The notes under the pieces were generated by a model. That model worked only from the letters and a program-made list of their open reading frames with translations. It searched no databases and was not told where the DNA came from. A DNA stretch of 33,918 nt, taken from positions 1 to 33,918 of the forward strand of contig JANTHH010000003.1 in NCBI GenBank assembly GCA_024762485.1. Reading direction: 5' to 3'. This stretch comes from Chromatiales bacterium. GTDB taxonomy: Bacteria; Pseudomonadota; Gammaproteobacteria; Chromatiales; Chromatiaceae. The translations under genes and the position numbers were made by a program. Every line of letters begins with the position of its first letter. Within the stretch, counting starts at the first letter, position 1. This document shows, piece by piece, positions 23,402-31,712 of this stretch.

Positions 23402-23791
23402 ATGAGCAATGAATTTGGCATCAAGGGTTATCCGGCAGCCTTTACTCAACCATTACGGGGTGACCCCGTCAGCAGCACGGCGGCCACCCAATCAACGAAG
23501 ACAGCCGGACAGCCGACATCGACTGTGCCGGCTACAGGCGTTGCCGGGAACGAGGCCGCTACTGAAAAGCACGCGGATATCCAGGACACGGTTCAGGAGC
23601 TGAACTCGATGGCCCAGGATTTGCATCGTGAACTGCGTTTCTCGGTCGACGGTGAGACAGGTGACACCATCATCAAGATCATCGATCAGCAGACGGACGA
23701 GGTGATCCGGCAGATTCCCTCGGAAGAACTCATCGAGTTGCGCCAGCGACTGGCAGCGGCGACGGGGGCGATCTTCAGCGATTCCGCCTGA
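23402..23791 (+). CDS. flaG: FlaG-family flagellar protein
   Basis: A 129-residue protein with a variable, Thr/Ala-rich N-terminal half (about 1-60) and the conserved FlaG half: VQELNSMAQDLHRELRFSVD, GDTIIKIIDQQTDEVIRQIP and SEELIELRQRLAA. FlaG proteins influence filament length or assembly; their exact action is not settled. The ATG at 23402 is preceded by GGAGAG at a good distance; an in-frame GTG lies 6 bp earlier. It stands between flagellin 2 and fliD, the usual place in many polar flagellates. Confidence 0.88.
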   Translation: MSNEFGIKGYPAAFTQPLRGDPVSSTAATQSTKTAGQPTSTVPATGVAGNEAATEKHADIQDTVQELNSMAQDLHRELRFSVDGETGDTIIKIIDQQTDEVIRQIPSEELIELRQRLAAATGAIFSDSA

Positions 23792-23835
23792 GCGAGCAGC
23801 CGACATCATAATAGTTAACCGGGCAGGACAGCGTT

Positions 23836-25170
23836 ATGGCGATAACCGCAGCAGGTGTGGGATCAGGGCTGGATATCGAAAGTATCATCTCCCAGCTGAT
23901 GGCGGTCGAACGTCAGCCACTGGATGCACTGGCGCGCCGGGAGTCTGAGTATCAGGCGCAACTGAGTGCCTACGGGCGTCTGAACAGCGCCGTCTCGACC
24001 TTTCAGGATGCGATGAAGGATCTCAGCACCCTGGACAAATTCCGTACCTTCACCTCGACATCGACGGATGAATCCGTGCTAACGGTCGCTGCAGATAGCA
24101 GTGCTGCGGCGGGACTTTACGCTGTCCAGATTGATCGTCTGGCCCAGAACCATAAGCAGGGTTCGGCTGAGTTTCTCGACACCGATACCTTTGGCGGGGC
24201 AGCAGGCGATGCACTCACGTTGACGGTGGGTGCCGATGCGCTGACGGTGGACCTGTCGACGGCCAAGACCCTGGCGGAGCTCCGTGACGCCATCAATGAC
24301 GATGCAGCGAACCCGGGTGTGACGGCGACCATCCTGCACACGGGTGCCAATACAGAGCGCCTGGTTCTGACCGCGAATGATTCGGGTTATGACGCGAGGC
24401 TACAGCTCTCATTCGGTGGCGCTGTGGATGCCGCCACCTTCAACTTCGCAACCACCAACACGGATCAATTGGGTGCGACACTTGCCGATCTTACCCAGCT
24501 TGATGCGGCCTACAGTGTCGATGGCTTCGCGCTCACATCCGCCTCCAACAATGTCACTGGCGTCATCGACGGTCTGACATTGCAGTTGAAGCAGGTCGGT
24601 AGCGCAGACCTCACGCTCGATCGTGACACGGACAAGATCAAGGAGAACGTGCAGGCCTTCGTGGATGCATACAACTCGCTCCAGGGGACCATGCGTAACC
24701 TGCGCAGTGATGATCTTGCGAGTGACAGCTCCATTCTTGGCATTCAGCGCCAACTGCGCAGCGTATTCAATACCCCACCTGTTGGTCTGAACGGGGCTTT
24801 CACTGCGCTTTCACAGGTGGGTATTACTACGGATGCAAAAAGTGGCGAGCTGATCTATGACGAATCGAAGATGGTGTCCGCATTGGATACAGATTTCGCC
24901 GCTGTTGCCGACCTCTTCGCCAATGATGATCAGGGTGTCGCCTTCAGGTTTGATGCAGTGGCCGAGACCCTGCTTGCCGATGGTGGGCTCATCGATGGTC
25001 GCGAGAGTGGTCTGAACAAGCTCATCAGTGACATCCAGGATGATCAGGTGCAGTTTGAGGCCCGCCTCGAACTCAAGGAGCGGTCCCTACGGTCGCAATA
25101 CGCCGCGCTGGACGGCCTGCTCGGCTCGCTCAACAGCACCAGCCAGTTCCTGTTCCAGCAGCTCGGATGA
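23836..25170 (+). CDS. fliD: Flagellar filament cap protein FliD (HAP2)
   Basis: A 444-residue secreted protein that forms the cap at the filament tip and guides folding of each arriving flagellin. The N-terminal region is a classic FliD_N (AAGVGSGLDIESIISQLMAV, then LSAYGRLNSAVSTFQDAM). The middle is variable and Asp/Thr/Ala-rich. The C-terminal FliD_C includes VQAFVDAYNSLQGTMRNL, LSQVGITTDAKSGELIYDES and a final coiled region ending SLNSTSQFLFQQLG. The ATG at 23836 has an AGGA ribosome site. Length is within the family range. Confidence 0.95.
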   Translation: MAITAAGVGSGLDIESIISQLMAVERQPLDALARRESEYQAQLSAYGRLNSAVSTFQDAMKDLSTLDKFRTFTSTSTDESVLTVAADSSAAAGLYAVQIDRLAQNHKQGSAEFLDTDTFGGAAGDALTLTVGADALTVDLSTAKTLAELRDAINDDAANPGVTATILHTGANTERLVLTANDSGYDARLQLSFGGAVDAATFNFATTNTDQLGATLADLTQLDAAYSVDGFALTSASNNVTGVIDGLTLQLKQVGSADLTLDRDTDKIKENVQAFVDAYNSLQGTMRNLRSDDLASDSSILGIQRQLRSVFNTPPVGLNGAFTALSQVGITTDAKSGELIYDESKMVSALDTDFAAVADLFANDDQGVAFRFDAVAETLLADGGLIDGRESGLNKLISDIQDDQVQFEARLELKERSLRSQYAALDGLLGSLNSTSQFLFQQLG

Positions 25171-25268
25171 TGGGGGGTGATCCTGCAGAAGCCCCTCATT
25201 CCATCTCTCAAGAAAATCCGGCGGCAGCCGCCAACTGATAAGACAGCAACAATCAACGAGTGGTAGCG

Positions 25269-25712
25269 ATGACCTATACCAAGAAGAGCAAGGCAGCGAG
25301 TCAGTACGGCCGGGTGGCCGCAGAGTCGGAAGTGGCCTACGCCAGCCCCCATCGTCTGGTACAGATGCTCATGGAGGGTGCACTCGACAAGGTTGCCACG
25401 GCCAAGGGGATGGTCGAGCGCAAGGATTACAGCGGCAAGAGTCACCAGATCACCTGGGCCATGTCCATCGTCGACGGTCTCCGCTGCAGCCTCGACCAGG
25501 AGGCGGGCGGCGAGATCGCCGCAAACCTGAATGACCTTTACTCTTACATCAACCGCCGGCTGATCGATGCCAATATCGCGAACGATACCGCGATCCTCGA
25601 TGAGGTGATCGGGTTGCTGCTCGAGATCAAGAGCGCCTGGGACGCCATGCCCGAGGACATCCGCAACCCGGCAGGTCAGCGTGCCGTGCTGACCGAGCCG
25701 ATGATCGGCTGA
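25269..25712 (+). CDS. fliS: Flagellin export chaperone FliS
   Basis: A 147-residue helical chaperone that binds the C-terminus of newly made flagellin, keeps it unpolymerised and brings it to the export gate. Family features are YGRVAAESEVAYASPHRLVQ near the start, LMEGALDKVATAKGMVERKD, SIVDGLRCSLDQEAGGEIAANLNDLYSYI and RRLIDANIANDTAILDEVIGLLLEIKSAW. The start could be the ATG at 25269 or the GTG at 25260; the ATG fits the family N-terminus. It follows fliD after 98 bp, a gap that holds only a small GGCGG-CAG-CCGCC hairpin. Confidence 0.93.
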   Translation: MTYTKKSKAASQYGRVAAESEVAYASPHRLVQMLMEGALDKVATAKGMVERKDYSGKSHQITWAMSIVDGLRCSLDQEAGGEIAANLNDLYSYINRRLIDANIANDTAILDEVIGLLLEIKSAWDAMPEDIRNPAGQRAVLTEPMIG

Positions 25713-25720
25713 GCCAGGCC

Positions 25721-26041
25721 ATGACGACCAGCATCCAGCGCAACGGCCTGCTCACCGAGGCACTGCAGGTCACCGAGGAGATGGCGTCCCTGGGTGATGC
25801 CGGCGAGTGGTCGGCGGTGGTCGAGAAAGAGATGCAGCGCCGCGTGCTGCTCGAACAGGCCTTTGCCGGCAACCACAAGCCGGCGGATGAACAGATGGCC
25901 GCAACCATCAATGCCATCCTCGCCCTCGACAAGCAGTTGATGCGTCAGGGACAGGTCGCCCGTGACGAGGTGGCGGCGGAACTCGGCAAGATGAAGAAGG
26001 GCCGCAAGGGCGCCAAGGCGTATCGCGACATGGGGCGCTGA
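25721..26041 (+). CDS. FliT-like flagellar chaperone
   Basis: A 106-residue, mostly helical, charged protein beginning MTTSIQRNGLLTEALQVTEEM and ending KMKKGRKGAKAYRDMGR. The first helix, the WSAVVEKEMQRRVLLEQAF stretch and NAILALDKQLMRQGQVARDEV fit FliT/FlrB-type proteins, which sit directly after FliS and chaperone FliD. Similarity is by pattern and position rather than a strong motif. It begins 8 bp after the fliS stop, so it is co-translated. Its stop is 3 bp from that of the convergent ccsA/ypjD-like gene. Confidence 0.65.
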   Translation: MTTSIQRNGLLTEALQVTEEMASLGDAGEWSAVVEKEMQRRVLLEQAFAGNHKPADEQMAATINAILALDKQLMRQGQVARDEVAAELGKMKKGRKGAKAYRDMGR

Positions 26042-26044
26042 GCC

Positions 26045-26854
26045 TCAGCGCTGCAGCATCAGTTCCAGCACGGCCTTGCTCCCGAAGTAGGCCAGCAGCA
26101 GCACCACGAAACCCACCAGTGTCCAGCGGATGGCGATCCTGCCACGCCAGCCAAAGCGAAAACGCCCCCACAGCAGTACCCCGAATACAGCCCAGGAGAG
26201 GATCGACAGCACCGTTTTGTGCACCAGGTGCTGGGCGAACATGTTCTCGAGAAACATGAAGCCGCTGAGCAGCGAGACGGTGAGCAGCAGAAAGCCCACC
26301 AGGATCATTTCGAACAGCAGGCTTTCCATGGTCTGCAGGGGCGGCAGGGCGCGGATGAAGCCACCGGGGTGATGGCGGCGCAGCTGGCGGTTCTGGATCG
26401 CCAGCAGGATGGCCTGCACGCTGGCCATCGCCAGCAGGCTGTATGCCAGCAGCGAGACCAGGATGTGCAGCCGCAGGCCCCAGTCCGCACCCACTGCCAC
26501 CGCTTGCGTGGGTGGGTGGCGCTCGGCCAGCAGCAGGCTGATGGCCGCCAAGGGCATCAACACGATACCCAGGTTCTCCACCGGCTTGCTCAAAGACGAG
26601 ATCAGCAGCAGCAGCACCACCAGCCAGGTCGCCAGTGACAGGGTGTTGAAAAAGCTCAGCTTGAGGCCACCATCGGTCAGCAGTCCGTGATGGAGGAGCC
26701 AGGCATGGAGGCCGACAGCAAGAAAGCCGATGACAATACCGATAGGACGGGGCGGCCGGTAGTTGTCCGCAGTACCGAACAGGCGCAGCCCCGTGGCCAG
26801 ACCGGCAGCGAGGTAGAGCAGGGCGGCAGACAGGGCGATCAGGCTCACATTCAT
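26045..26854 (-). CDS. CcsA/YpjD-like inner-membrane protein (cytochrome c assembly family)
   Basis: A polytopic membrane protein of about 269 residues with eight or so hydrophobic segments, such as ALSAALLYLAAGLATGL, LATWLVVLLLLISSL and ILSWAVFGVLLWGRF. The GADWGLRLHILVSLLAYSLL stretch and the following helices match the CcmC/CcsA/CcsB haem-handling family. In gammaproteobacteria the ypjD member typically lies divergent from ffh, as here. Its role is not well established; a haem or redox link is family inference. The start may be the ATG at 26854 (MNVSLIALSA, used here) or at 26872; neither has a clear ribosome site. Confidence 0.82.
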   Translation of the reverse strand: MNVSLIALSAALLYLAAGLATGLRLFGTADNYRPPRPIGIVIGFLAVGLHAWLLHHGLLTDGGLKLSFFNTLSLATWLVVLLLLISSLSKPVENLGIVLMPLAAISLLLAERHPPTQAVAVGADWGLRLHILVSLLAYSLLAMASVQAILLAIQNRQLRRHHPGGFIRALPPLQTMESLLFEMILVGFLLLTVSLLSGFMFLENMFAQHLVHKTVLSILSWAVFGVLLWGRFRFGWRGRIAIRWTLVGFVVLLLAYFGSKAVLELMLQR

Positions 26855-26914
26855 GGGCCGGGATGATGGCATATGGGGCGGGGTGCGGAAAGCCCATCAG
26901 TTGTCTGCTCGGGT

Positions 26915-26920
26915 TATAAT
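26915..26920 (+). promoter_or_regulatory. Probable -10 box of the ffh promoter
   Basis: A perfect TATAAT lies 31 bp upstream of the ffh ATG. The -35 region at 17 bp (GCCCAT) is poor. The position in a short divergent gap makes it very likely the ffh promoter. Confidence 0.6.
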
Positions 26921-26950
26921 GCGCCGCTTACTGCACTGGATGGTTTGCCC

Positions 26951-28345
26951 ATGTTCGAGAATCTCTCCGGTCGTCTGTCGCAGGTCGTCAACAACCTGCG
27001 TGGCCAGGGCCGCATCACTGAAGACAATATCAAGGACACCCTGCGCGAGGTGCGCATGGCGCTGCTGGAGGCGGATGTCGCACTGCCGGTGGTGCGCGAG
27101 TTCGTCGACCGGGTCAGGGAGAAGGCCCTTGGCGAGGATGTCACCAAGAGCCTGAAGCCCGGCCAGGTGCTGGTGAAGATCGTCCACGACGAACTGGTCG
27201 AGGTGATGGGCGAGGCCAATGAGGGTCTCGATCTGGCGGCCCAGCCGCCGGCAGTGATTCTGATGGCTGGCCTGCAGGGTTCGGGCAAGACCACCAGTGC
27301 GGCCAAACTCGCACGCTTCCTCATCGAGCGCGAGAAGAAGAAGGTCATGGTGGTCAGCTGTGATGTCTATCGTCCTGCTGCCATCGAACAGCTCAAGACA
27401 CTGGCTGCCGAGGTGGGGGCGGAGTACTTCCCCAGTTCCCCGGACCAGAAACCCCTGGACATTGCGCGCGCGGCGCTCGAGCAGGCGAAAAAATCCTACG
27501 TCGATGTCCTCATCGTCGATACCGCTGGTCGCCTGCACATCGATGACGAGATGATGGGCGAGATCAAGCAGCTGCATGCCGGGCTGCAGCCGGTGGAGAC
27601 CCTGTTCGTGGTCGACGCCATGACCGGCCAGGATGCAGCCAACACCGCCAAGGCCTTCAACGAGGCCTTGCCGCTGACCGGCGTCATACTCACCAAGATC
27701 GATGGCGACGCCCGTGGCGGTGCGGCCCTGTCGATCCGCCACATCACCGGCAAGCCGATCAAGTTTCTCGGTGTCGGTGAGAAGACCGATGCACTCGAGC
27801 CCTTCCATCCGGACCGGCTGGCCTCACGTATCCTCGGCATGGGCGACGTGCTCAGCCTGGTGGAAGAGGTCACCCGCAACGTCGATCAGGAAAAGGCCGC
27901 CAAGCTGGCCAAGAAGATCCACAAGGGCAAGGGCTTCAGTCTGCAGGATTTCAAGGAGCAGCTGGAACAGATGAACAGTCTCGGCGGTATGGGTGCCCTG
28001 ATGGACAAGCTGCCGGGGATGGGGCAGATACCCGATGCCGCAAAGGCCCAGGTGGGCGACAGGGAGATGGGCAAGCTGGTGGCCATCATCAACTCGATGA
28101 CGCCGCAGGAGCGGGAGTTTCCCGCGGTTATCAAGGGTTCGCGCAAGCGCCGCATCGCGGCCGGCTCCGGCACCCAGGTGCAGGACGTGAACAAGCTGCT
28201 CAAGCAGTTCACCCAGATGCAGAAGATGATGAAAAAGATGAAGGGCGGCGGCATGGCCAAGATGATGCGCGGCCTCAAGGGCAAGATGGGACCCGGTGGC
28301 GGCATGCCACCCGGTGGGATGCCGCCGGGCGGTTTCCCGTTCTGA
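26951..28345 (+). CDS. ffh: Signal recognition particle protein Ffh
   Basis: A 464-residue GTPase which, with 4.5S RNA, binds signal sequences of nascent membrane proteins and docks with FtsY. The N domain covers 1-95. The G domain has the P-loop GLQGSGKTT (107-115), the SCDVYRPAA insertion region, DTAGRLHID and TKIDGDARGGAALS. The methionine-rich M domain runs from about 310, ending in QMQKMMKKMKGGGMAKMMRG. The GGGMPPGGMPPGGFPF tail is a common low-complexity end of Ffh. The frame is open upstream to 26873, but MFENLSGRLS at 26951 is the conserved start. rpsP is usually next; here a glycosyltransferase gene lies between. Confidence 0.97.
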   Translation: MFENLSGRLSQVVNNLRGQGRITEDNIKDTLREVRMALLEADVALPVVREFVDRVREKALGEDVTKSLKPGQVLVKIVHDELVEVMGEANEGLDLAAQPPAVILMAGLQGSGKTTSAAKLARFLIEREKKKVMVVSCDVYRPAAIEQLKTLAAEVGAEYFPSSPDQKPLDIARAALEQAKKSYVDVLIVDTAGRLHIDDEMMGEIKQLHAGLQPVETLFVVDAMTGQDAANTAKAFNEALPLTGVILTKIDGDARGGAALSIRHITGKPIKFLGVGEKTDALEPFHPDRLASRILGMGDVLSLVEEVTRNVDQEKAAKLAKKIHKGKGFSLQDFKEQLEQMNSLGGMGALMDKLPGMGQIPDAAKAQVGDREMGKLVAIINSMTPQEREFPAVIKGSRKRRIAAGSGTQVQDVNKLLKQFTQMQKMMKKMKGGGMAKMMRGLKGKMGPGGGMPPGGMPPGGFPF

Positions 28346-28382
28346 CACCTTTGCAGTCCTCTGCCTAGATCTGACCTGTAAC

Positions 28383-29477
28383 GTGGCGCTCGACAAACCT
28401 TGTCTCGATGCCGTGCGTATTCTCGCGCCGCGCTTCAGTAAGCGTTTCTCCGGCATCACCACCAGCATGATTGCGGTGGTGCCGGAGCAGGCCAAGCGCC
28501 TGCCCATCGTCGCCTGCGACCCCAGTCTGCCCGCGCGGGTGCCACAGGTCTCCACGTGGGAACTGTTGCGATTGGCGCGCCGCGGCCCCTGGCGAATCTG
28601 GCATGCGCGGCGCAACAAGGAAATGCTCATCGGGCTGATCCTGCGTTATGTCTTCCGCTTTCCCATCATCCTGCTGTGGACCTCGGCGGCGCTGCGCCGT
28701 CACAGTTGGCTGACACGCTTCTACTACCACCATATGGATGGGCTGATCGCCACCACGGCCAAGGCGGCGGGTTTTCTCGACCGGCCGGCCAAGGTGGTGC
28801 GCCACGGCGTGGATACCGAGATCTTCTTCCCGCCTGCCTCAGAGGAGGAGCGGCAGCATAATTGGCGCGAGAAGGGGTTGGGCGGCGACTACTGCATCGG
28901 GGTGTTCGGGCGGGTTCGCCCCAGCAAGGGAACGGATGTCTATATCGATGCCCTTTGTCAGGTGCTGCCGCAACGCCCGGAATGGCATGCGGTGGTGATC
29001 GGCGACACCCTGCCGCAGCATCAGGCCTTCGAGAAAGGCCTGCGTGACAAGGTGCGGGAGGCCGGCCTGACGGATCGTATCCATTTCATCGGCAAGGTCG
29101 AGGACTTCGCCGAGATACCGCGCTGGTACCGTTCGCTGAGCCTGGTGGTGTGCCCCTCGCGCGAAGAGGGCTTCGGTCTCACCAGTTTGGAGGCGATGGC
29201 CAGTGGCTGCCCGGTGGTAGTCAGCGAGGCGGGGGCCTATCCGGAGATCGTCACCCCTGGGAGGGATGGCTGGGTGGTGCCCTGTGGCGAGACCGGGCCG
29301 ATGACCGAGGCCATCGCGGCAGCGACGGCGGACGTTGATGAACTGCGGGCCAGGGGGCGTGAGGCGCAAGCCACGGTGTCGCGCGATTTCACCATCGCCC
29401 GAGAAGCAGACGGCATCGAGGCGGTCTACCGCGAACTTTTCGAGCGTTTCGGTCAGCCCCTCGAGACCAAAGGCTGA
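28383..29477 (+). CDS. Group-1 (GT4) glycosyltransferase, LPS-core mannosyltransferase-like
   Basis: A GT-B fold enzyme of about 364 residues that transfers a sugar from a nucleotide donor, likely during lipopolysaccharide or surface-glycan synthesis. The N-terminal part, RILAPRFSKRFSGITTSM, resembles the LpcC-type mannosyltransferases as I recall them. The donor-binding half has VRHGVDTEIFFPP, IGVFGRVRPSKGTDVYIDAL, RIHFIGKVED and the E-x7-E motif region SREEGFGLTSLEAMASGCPV. I propose the GTG at 28383, 37 bp after ffh, because the ATG-initiated frame from 28296 lies within ffh. No ribosome site is clear, so the start is uncertain. Donor and acceptor are unknown. Confidence 0.8.
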   Translation: MALDKPCLDAVRILAPRFSKRFSGITTSMIAVVPEQAKRLPIVACDPSLPARVPQVSTWELLRLARRGPWRIWHARRNKEMLIGLILRYVFRFPIILLWTSAALRRHSWLTRFYYHHMDGLIATTAKAAGFLDRPAKVVRHGVDTEIFFPPASEEERQHNWREKGLGGDYCIGVFGRVRPSKGTDVYIDALCQVLPQRPEWHAVVIGDTLPQHQAFEKGLRDKVREAGLTDRIHFIGKVEDFAEIPRWYRSLSLVVCPSREEGFGLTSLEAMASGCPVVVSEAGAYPEIVTPGRDGWVVPCGETGPMTEAIAAATADVDELRARGREAQATVSRDFTIAREADGIEAVYRELFERFGQPLETKG

Positions 29478-29583
29478 GAGGCCAGGGCGGATCATGCGAT
29501 CCGGCCCGTACGGCTGGTGATCCCGCCAAGGCGTGTCCAGCCGGAAGGACGGGACAGTGATCCGTCGAGGGGAAGAAAACCGC

Positions 29584-29611
29584 TTCACATTCGCTTGAAT
29601 ATGGGTAGAAT
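29584..29611 (+). promoter_or_regulatory. Probable sigma-70 promoter of the rpsP operon
   Basis: TTCACA (29584-29589) is followed by 16 bp and TAGAAT (29606-29611). Each box matches consensus at 5 of 6. The predicted leader to the rpsP ATG is about 55 nt. It gives the ribosomal operon its own start independent of ffh and the glycosyltransferase. Confidence 0.6.
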
Positions 29612-29672
29612 ACGCGGTTTACTCCAGCCCGTTACAGGTCTGGAACCGGTTTTGAACGTCTAAGGTACGGAC

Positions 29673-29939
29673 ATGGTTACAATTCGTCTCGCACGATCGG
29701 GTGCCAAGAAGCGCCCCTTCTATCACATCGTTGTCACCGACTCGCGCAATGCCCGCGATGGCCGCTATATCGAGCGCCTGGGTTTCTTCAATGCCGTTGC
29801 GAAAGAAGGTGAGGAGAACCTGCGGATCGATCTCGGCAGGGTCGATCACTGGGTCGGACACGGTGCGCAGATGAGCGACCGCGTCGCCCAGCTGGTGAAG
29901 CAGTACCGCAAGACTGCTGCACCCGCTGAGGCCGCCTGA
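29673..29939 (+). CDS. rpsP: 30S ribosomal protein S16
   Basis: An 88-residue S16, which binds 16S rRNA early in assembly of the small subunit. The sequence starts MVTIRLARSGAKKRPFYHIV and continues TDSRNARDGRYIERLGFFN, the family signature, then LGRVDHWVGHGAQMSDRVAQL. The Ala/Pro-rich tail is usual. A TAAGG ribosome site precedes the ATG. It is the first gene of the conserved rpsP-rimM-trmD-rplS operon. Confidence 0.97.
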   Translation: MVTIRLARSGAKKRPFYHIVVTDSRNARDGRYIERLGFFNAVAKEGEENLRIDLGRVDHWVGHGAQMSDRVAQLVKQYRKTAAPAEAA

Positions 29940-29972
29940 TCAGTCGCCGCTTCCTGCTGAACGGGTGAGCCC

Positions 29973-30524
29973 GTGAGTGGGGCAGCAGGACATGGACAGG
30001 AAAAAACTGCCGAGGGTGGCGATGGAAAATTCGTCACCCTCGGTTACGTTTCCGGGCTCCATGGTGTCCGCGGCTGGATAAAGGTGTTCTCGGACACCGA
30101 CCCGCGCGAGGGCATCCTCAAATACCGGCCCTGGTACATCGACCGGGGCAAAGGGTGGGAGACCTGGAAGCTGGAACAGGGCAGGCGACAGGGCAACAAC
30201 GTCGTCGCCAAGCTGGCGGGTTGTGATGACCGGGATGCCGCAGCCGAACTGCTGCGTGGCGTAATCGCGGTCAGGCGTGATCAGCTGGCAAACCAGCTGC
30301 AGGAAGGCGAGTACTACTGGGCCGACCTAGAGGGACTCGAGGTGGAGACCACAGACGGGACGCCGTTGGGCAGGATCGAACGACTGTTCGAGACCGGCGC
30401 CAACGATGTCATGGTGGTCAAGGGTGAGCGTGAACGCTTGATCCCCTATCTCTGGGACCAGGTGGTCCGGGAGGTGGACCTGGAGAACCATCGCATGGTG
30501 GTGGACTGGGACCCGGAATTTTGA
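29973..30524 (+). CDS. rimM: Ribosome maturation factor RimM
   Basis: A 183-residue assembly factor that binds S19 and the 30S head during maturation. The N-terminal RimM domain has VTLGYVSGLHGVRGWIKVFS (about 21-40) and DPREGILKYRPWYI. The C-terminal PRC barrel has EYYWADLEGLEVET, GANDVMVVKG and LIPYLWDQVVREVDLE. I use the GTG at 29973; residues 1-18 are not conserved, so a later start cannot be excluded. The stop overlaps the longest possible trmD frame, and the preferred trmD ATG lies 12 bp on. Confidence 0.93.
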   Translation: MSGAAGHGQEKTAEGGDGKFVTLGYVSGLHGVRGWIKVFSDTDPREGILKYRPWYIDRGKGWETWKLEQGRRQGNNVVAKLAGCDDRDAAAELLRGVIAVRRDQLANQLQEGEYYWADLEGLEVETTDGTPLGRIERLFETGANDVMVVKGERERLIPYLWDQVVREVDLENHRMVVDWDPEF

Positions 30525-30535
30525 CCGGGCAGCCG

Positions 30536-31273
30536 ATGCGTTTCGACGTCATCAGCCTGTTCCCGGAGATGTTCGCTGCGATGCGCCAGGGTGTGACCGG
30601 CCGCGCCATCGAACGTGGCCAGGTGCAGTTGCAACACTGGAACCCGCGGGACTATACCCACGACGTGCATCGCACCGTGGACGACCGGCCCTACGGCGGT
30701 GGCCCGGGCATGGTGATGAAGGTGGAGCCGCTGCGCGACGCCATACAGGCCGCCCGGCAGGCCGCACCGGACAGTCCGGTGTTGTACCTGAGTCCGCAGG
30801 GGCGTCGCTTCGACCAGGCGGCGGCACAGGCGATGAGCCGACGCGCGGGATTGATCCTGCTGGCCGGCCGCTACGAGGGTGTCGACGAACGGCTGATCGA
30901 TGCCGAGGTCGACGAGGAATGGTCCATCGGCGATTACGTGTTGTCCGGTGGCGAGCTGCCCGCAATGGTGCTGATGGACGCGGTCATACGGCTGCTGCCG
31001 GGTGTGCTCGGCCACCAGGACTCGGCGGTAGAGGATTCGTATGTGGACGGCTTGCTGGACTGTCCGCATTACACCCGTCCCGAGGTGATCGAGGGGCGGG
31101 CAGTGCCGGAGGTGCTGCTGTCTGGCGACCACCAGGCAATCCGCCGCTGGCGGCTGCAACAGGCACTGGGCAGGACCTGGCTGAGACGGCCGGAACTGCT
31201 CGAACAGCGTGAACTGACGAGCGAAGAACAGGTTTTACTCGACGAATTTATCCGCGCCCATAATGGCGCTTGA
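30536..31273 (+). CDS. trmD: tRNA (guanine-37-N1)-methyltransferase TrmD
   Basis: A 245-residue SPOUT-class methyltransferase that makes m1G37 next to the anticodon, preventing frameshifts. Motifs are MRFDVISLFPEMF at the start, RPYGGGPGMVMKVEPL, LLAGRYEGVDERLID and the knotted AdoMet site SIGDYVLSGGELPA with VIRLLPGVLG. The tail RTWLRRPELL fits the family. A TTG at 30521 would add five residues and overlap the rimM stop; the ATG at 30536 is standard for TrmD. rplS follows after 17 bp. Confidence 0.96.
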   Translation: MRFDVISLFPEMFAAMRQGVTGRAIERGQVQLQHWNPRDYTHDVHRTVDDRPYGGGPGMVMKVEPLRDAIQAARQAAPDSPVLYLSPQGRRFDQAAAQAMSRRAGLILLAGRYEGVDERLIDAEVDEEWSIGDYVLSGGELPAMVLMDAVIRLLPGVLGHQDSAVEDSYVDGLLDCPHYTRPEVIEGRAVPEVLLSGDHQAIRRWRLQQALGRTWLRRPELLEQRELTSEEQVLLDEFIRAHNGA

Positions 31274-31290
31274 GTACAGGAGCAAGGGCG

Positions 31291-31635
31291 ATGAGCAACA
31301 TCATCCAACAACTCGAAGCTGAACAGATGAACAAGGAAATCCCGGAGTTCGGCCCGGGTGACACCGTGGTGGTCCAGGTCAAGGTGAAGGAAGGCAACCG
31401 CGAGCGTCTGCAGGCCTTCGAGGGTGTGGTCATCGCCAAGCGTAACCGTGGCCTCAACTCGGCCTTCACCGTGCGCAAGATCTCTCACGGCGAGGGTGTG
31501 GAGCGAGCCTTCCAGACCTACAGCCCGTTGGTCGACCGTATCGAGGTGAAGCGCCGCGGTGACGTGCGTCGTGCCAAGCTGTACTACCTGCGCGGTCGTA
31601 CCGGCAAGGCCGCCCGCATCAAGGAGAAGCTGTAA
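31291..31635 (+). CDS. rplS: 50S ribosomal protein L19
   Basis: A 114-residue L19, at the interface of the two ribosomal subunits. It starts MSNIIQQLEAEQMNKEIPEF and carries FGPGDTVVVQVKVKEG, RLQAFEGVVIAKRNRGLNSA, FTVRKISHGEGVERAFQTYS and KLYYLRGRTGKAARIKEKL, all standard. An AGGAG ribosome site lies 8 bp before the ATG. It ends the operon, with a strong terminator 19 bp downstream. Confidence 0.97.
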   Translation: MSNIIQQLEAEQMNKEIPEFGPGDTVVVQVKVKEGNRERLQAFEGVVIAKRNRGLNSAFTVRKISHGEGVERAFQTYSPLVDRIEVKRRGDVRRAKLYYLRGRTGKAARIKEKL

Positions 31636-31654
31636 GCCATTCCGCCTTGATGTG

Positions 31655-31690
31655 AAAAGCCGCCGCCTCCTCCGGGAGGCGGCGGCTTTT
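31655..31690. terminator. Rho-independent terminator after rplS (bidirectional)
   Basis: AAAAGCCGCCGCCTCC (31655-31670) and GGAGGCGGCGGCTTTT (31675-31690) form a perfect 16-bp stem with a TCCG loop and a T-run (TTTTT) at the end. The A-run on the left arm gives leftward transcripts a T-run as well, so it can also stop the convergent aldolase gene, whose stop lies 22 bp away. Confidence 0.93.
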
Positions 31691-31712
31691 TCGTGCCCGT
31701 CGCATGGCCGGG

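Noticed and set aside
25222..25234. GGCGG-CAG-CCGCC hairpin between fliD and fliS as a terminator
   Set aside because: A 5-bp stem without a T-run inside a gap of one flagellar operon; likely not a real stop.
28250..28345. Repeated GGMPPG units at the end of ffh as a possible short repeat array
   Set aside because: Gly/Met/Pro-rich tails are ordinary at the C-terminus of Ffh M domains.
28296..28382. N-terminal extension of the glycosyltransferase into ffh
   Set aside because: It overlaps the Ffh tail and carries no GT-B pattern; the homologous region begins near the GTG at 28383.
29488..29503. CGGATC-ATGC-GATCCG hairpin after the glycosyltransferase as a terminator
   Set aside because: The stem is only 6 bp, has no T-run, and could be chance in this sequence; not strong enough to list as a feature.
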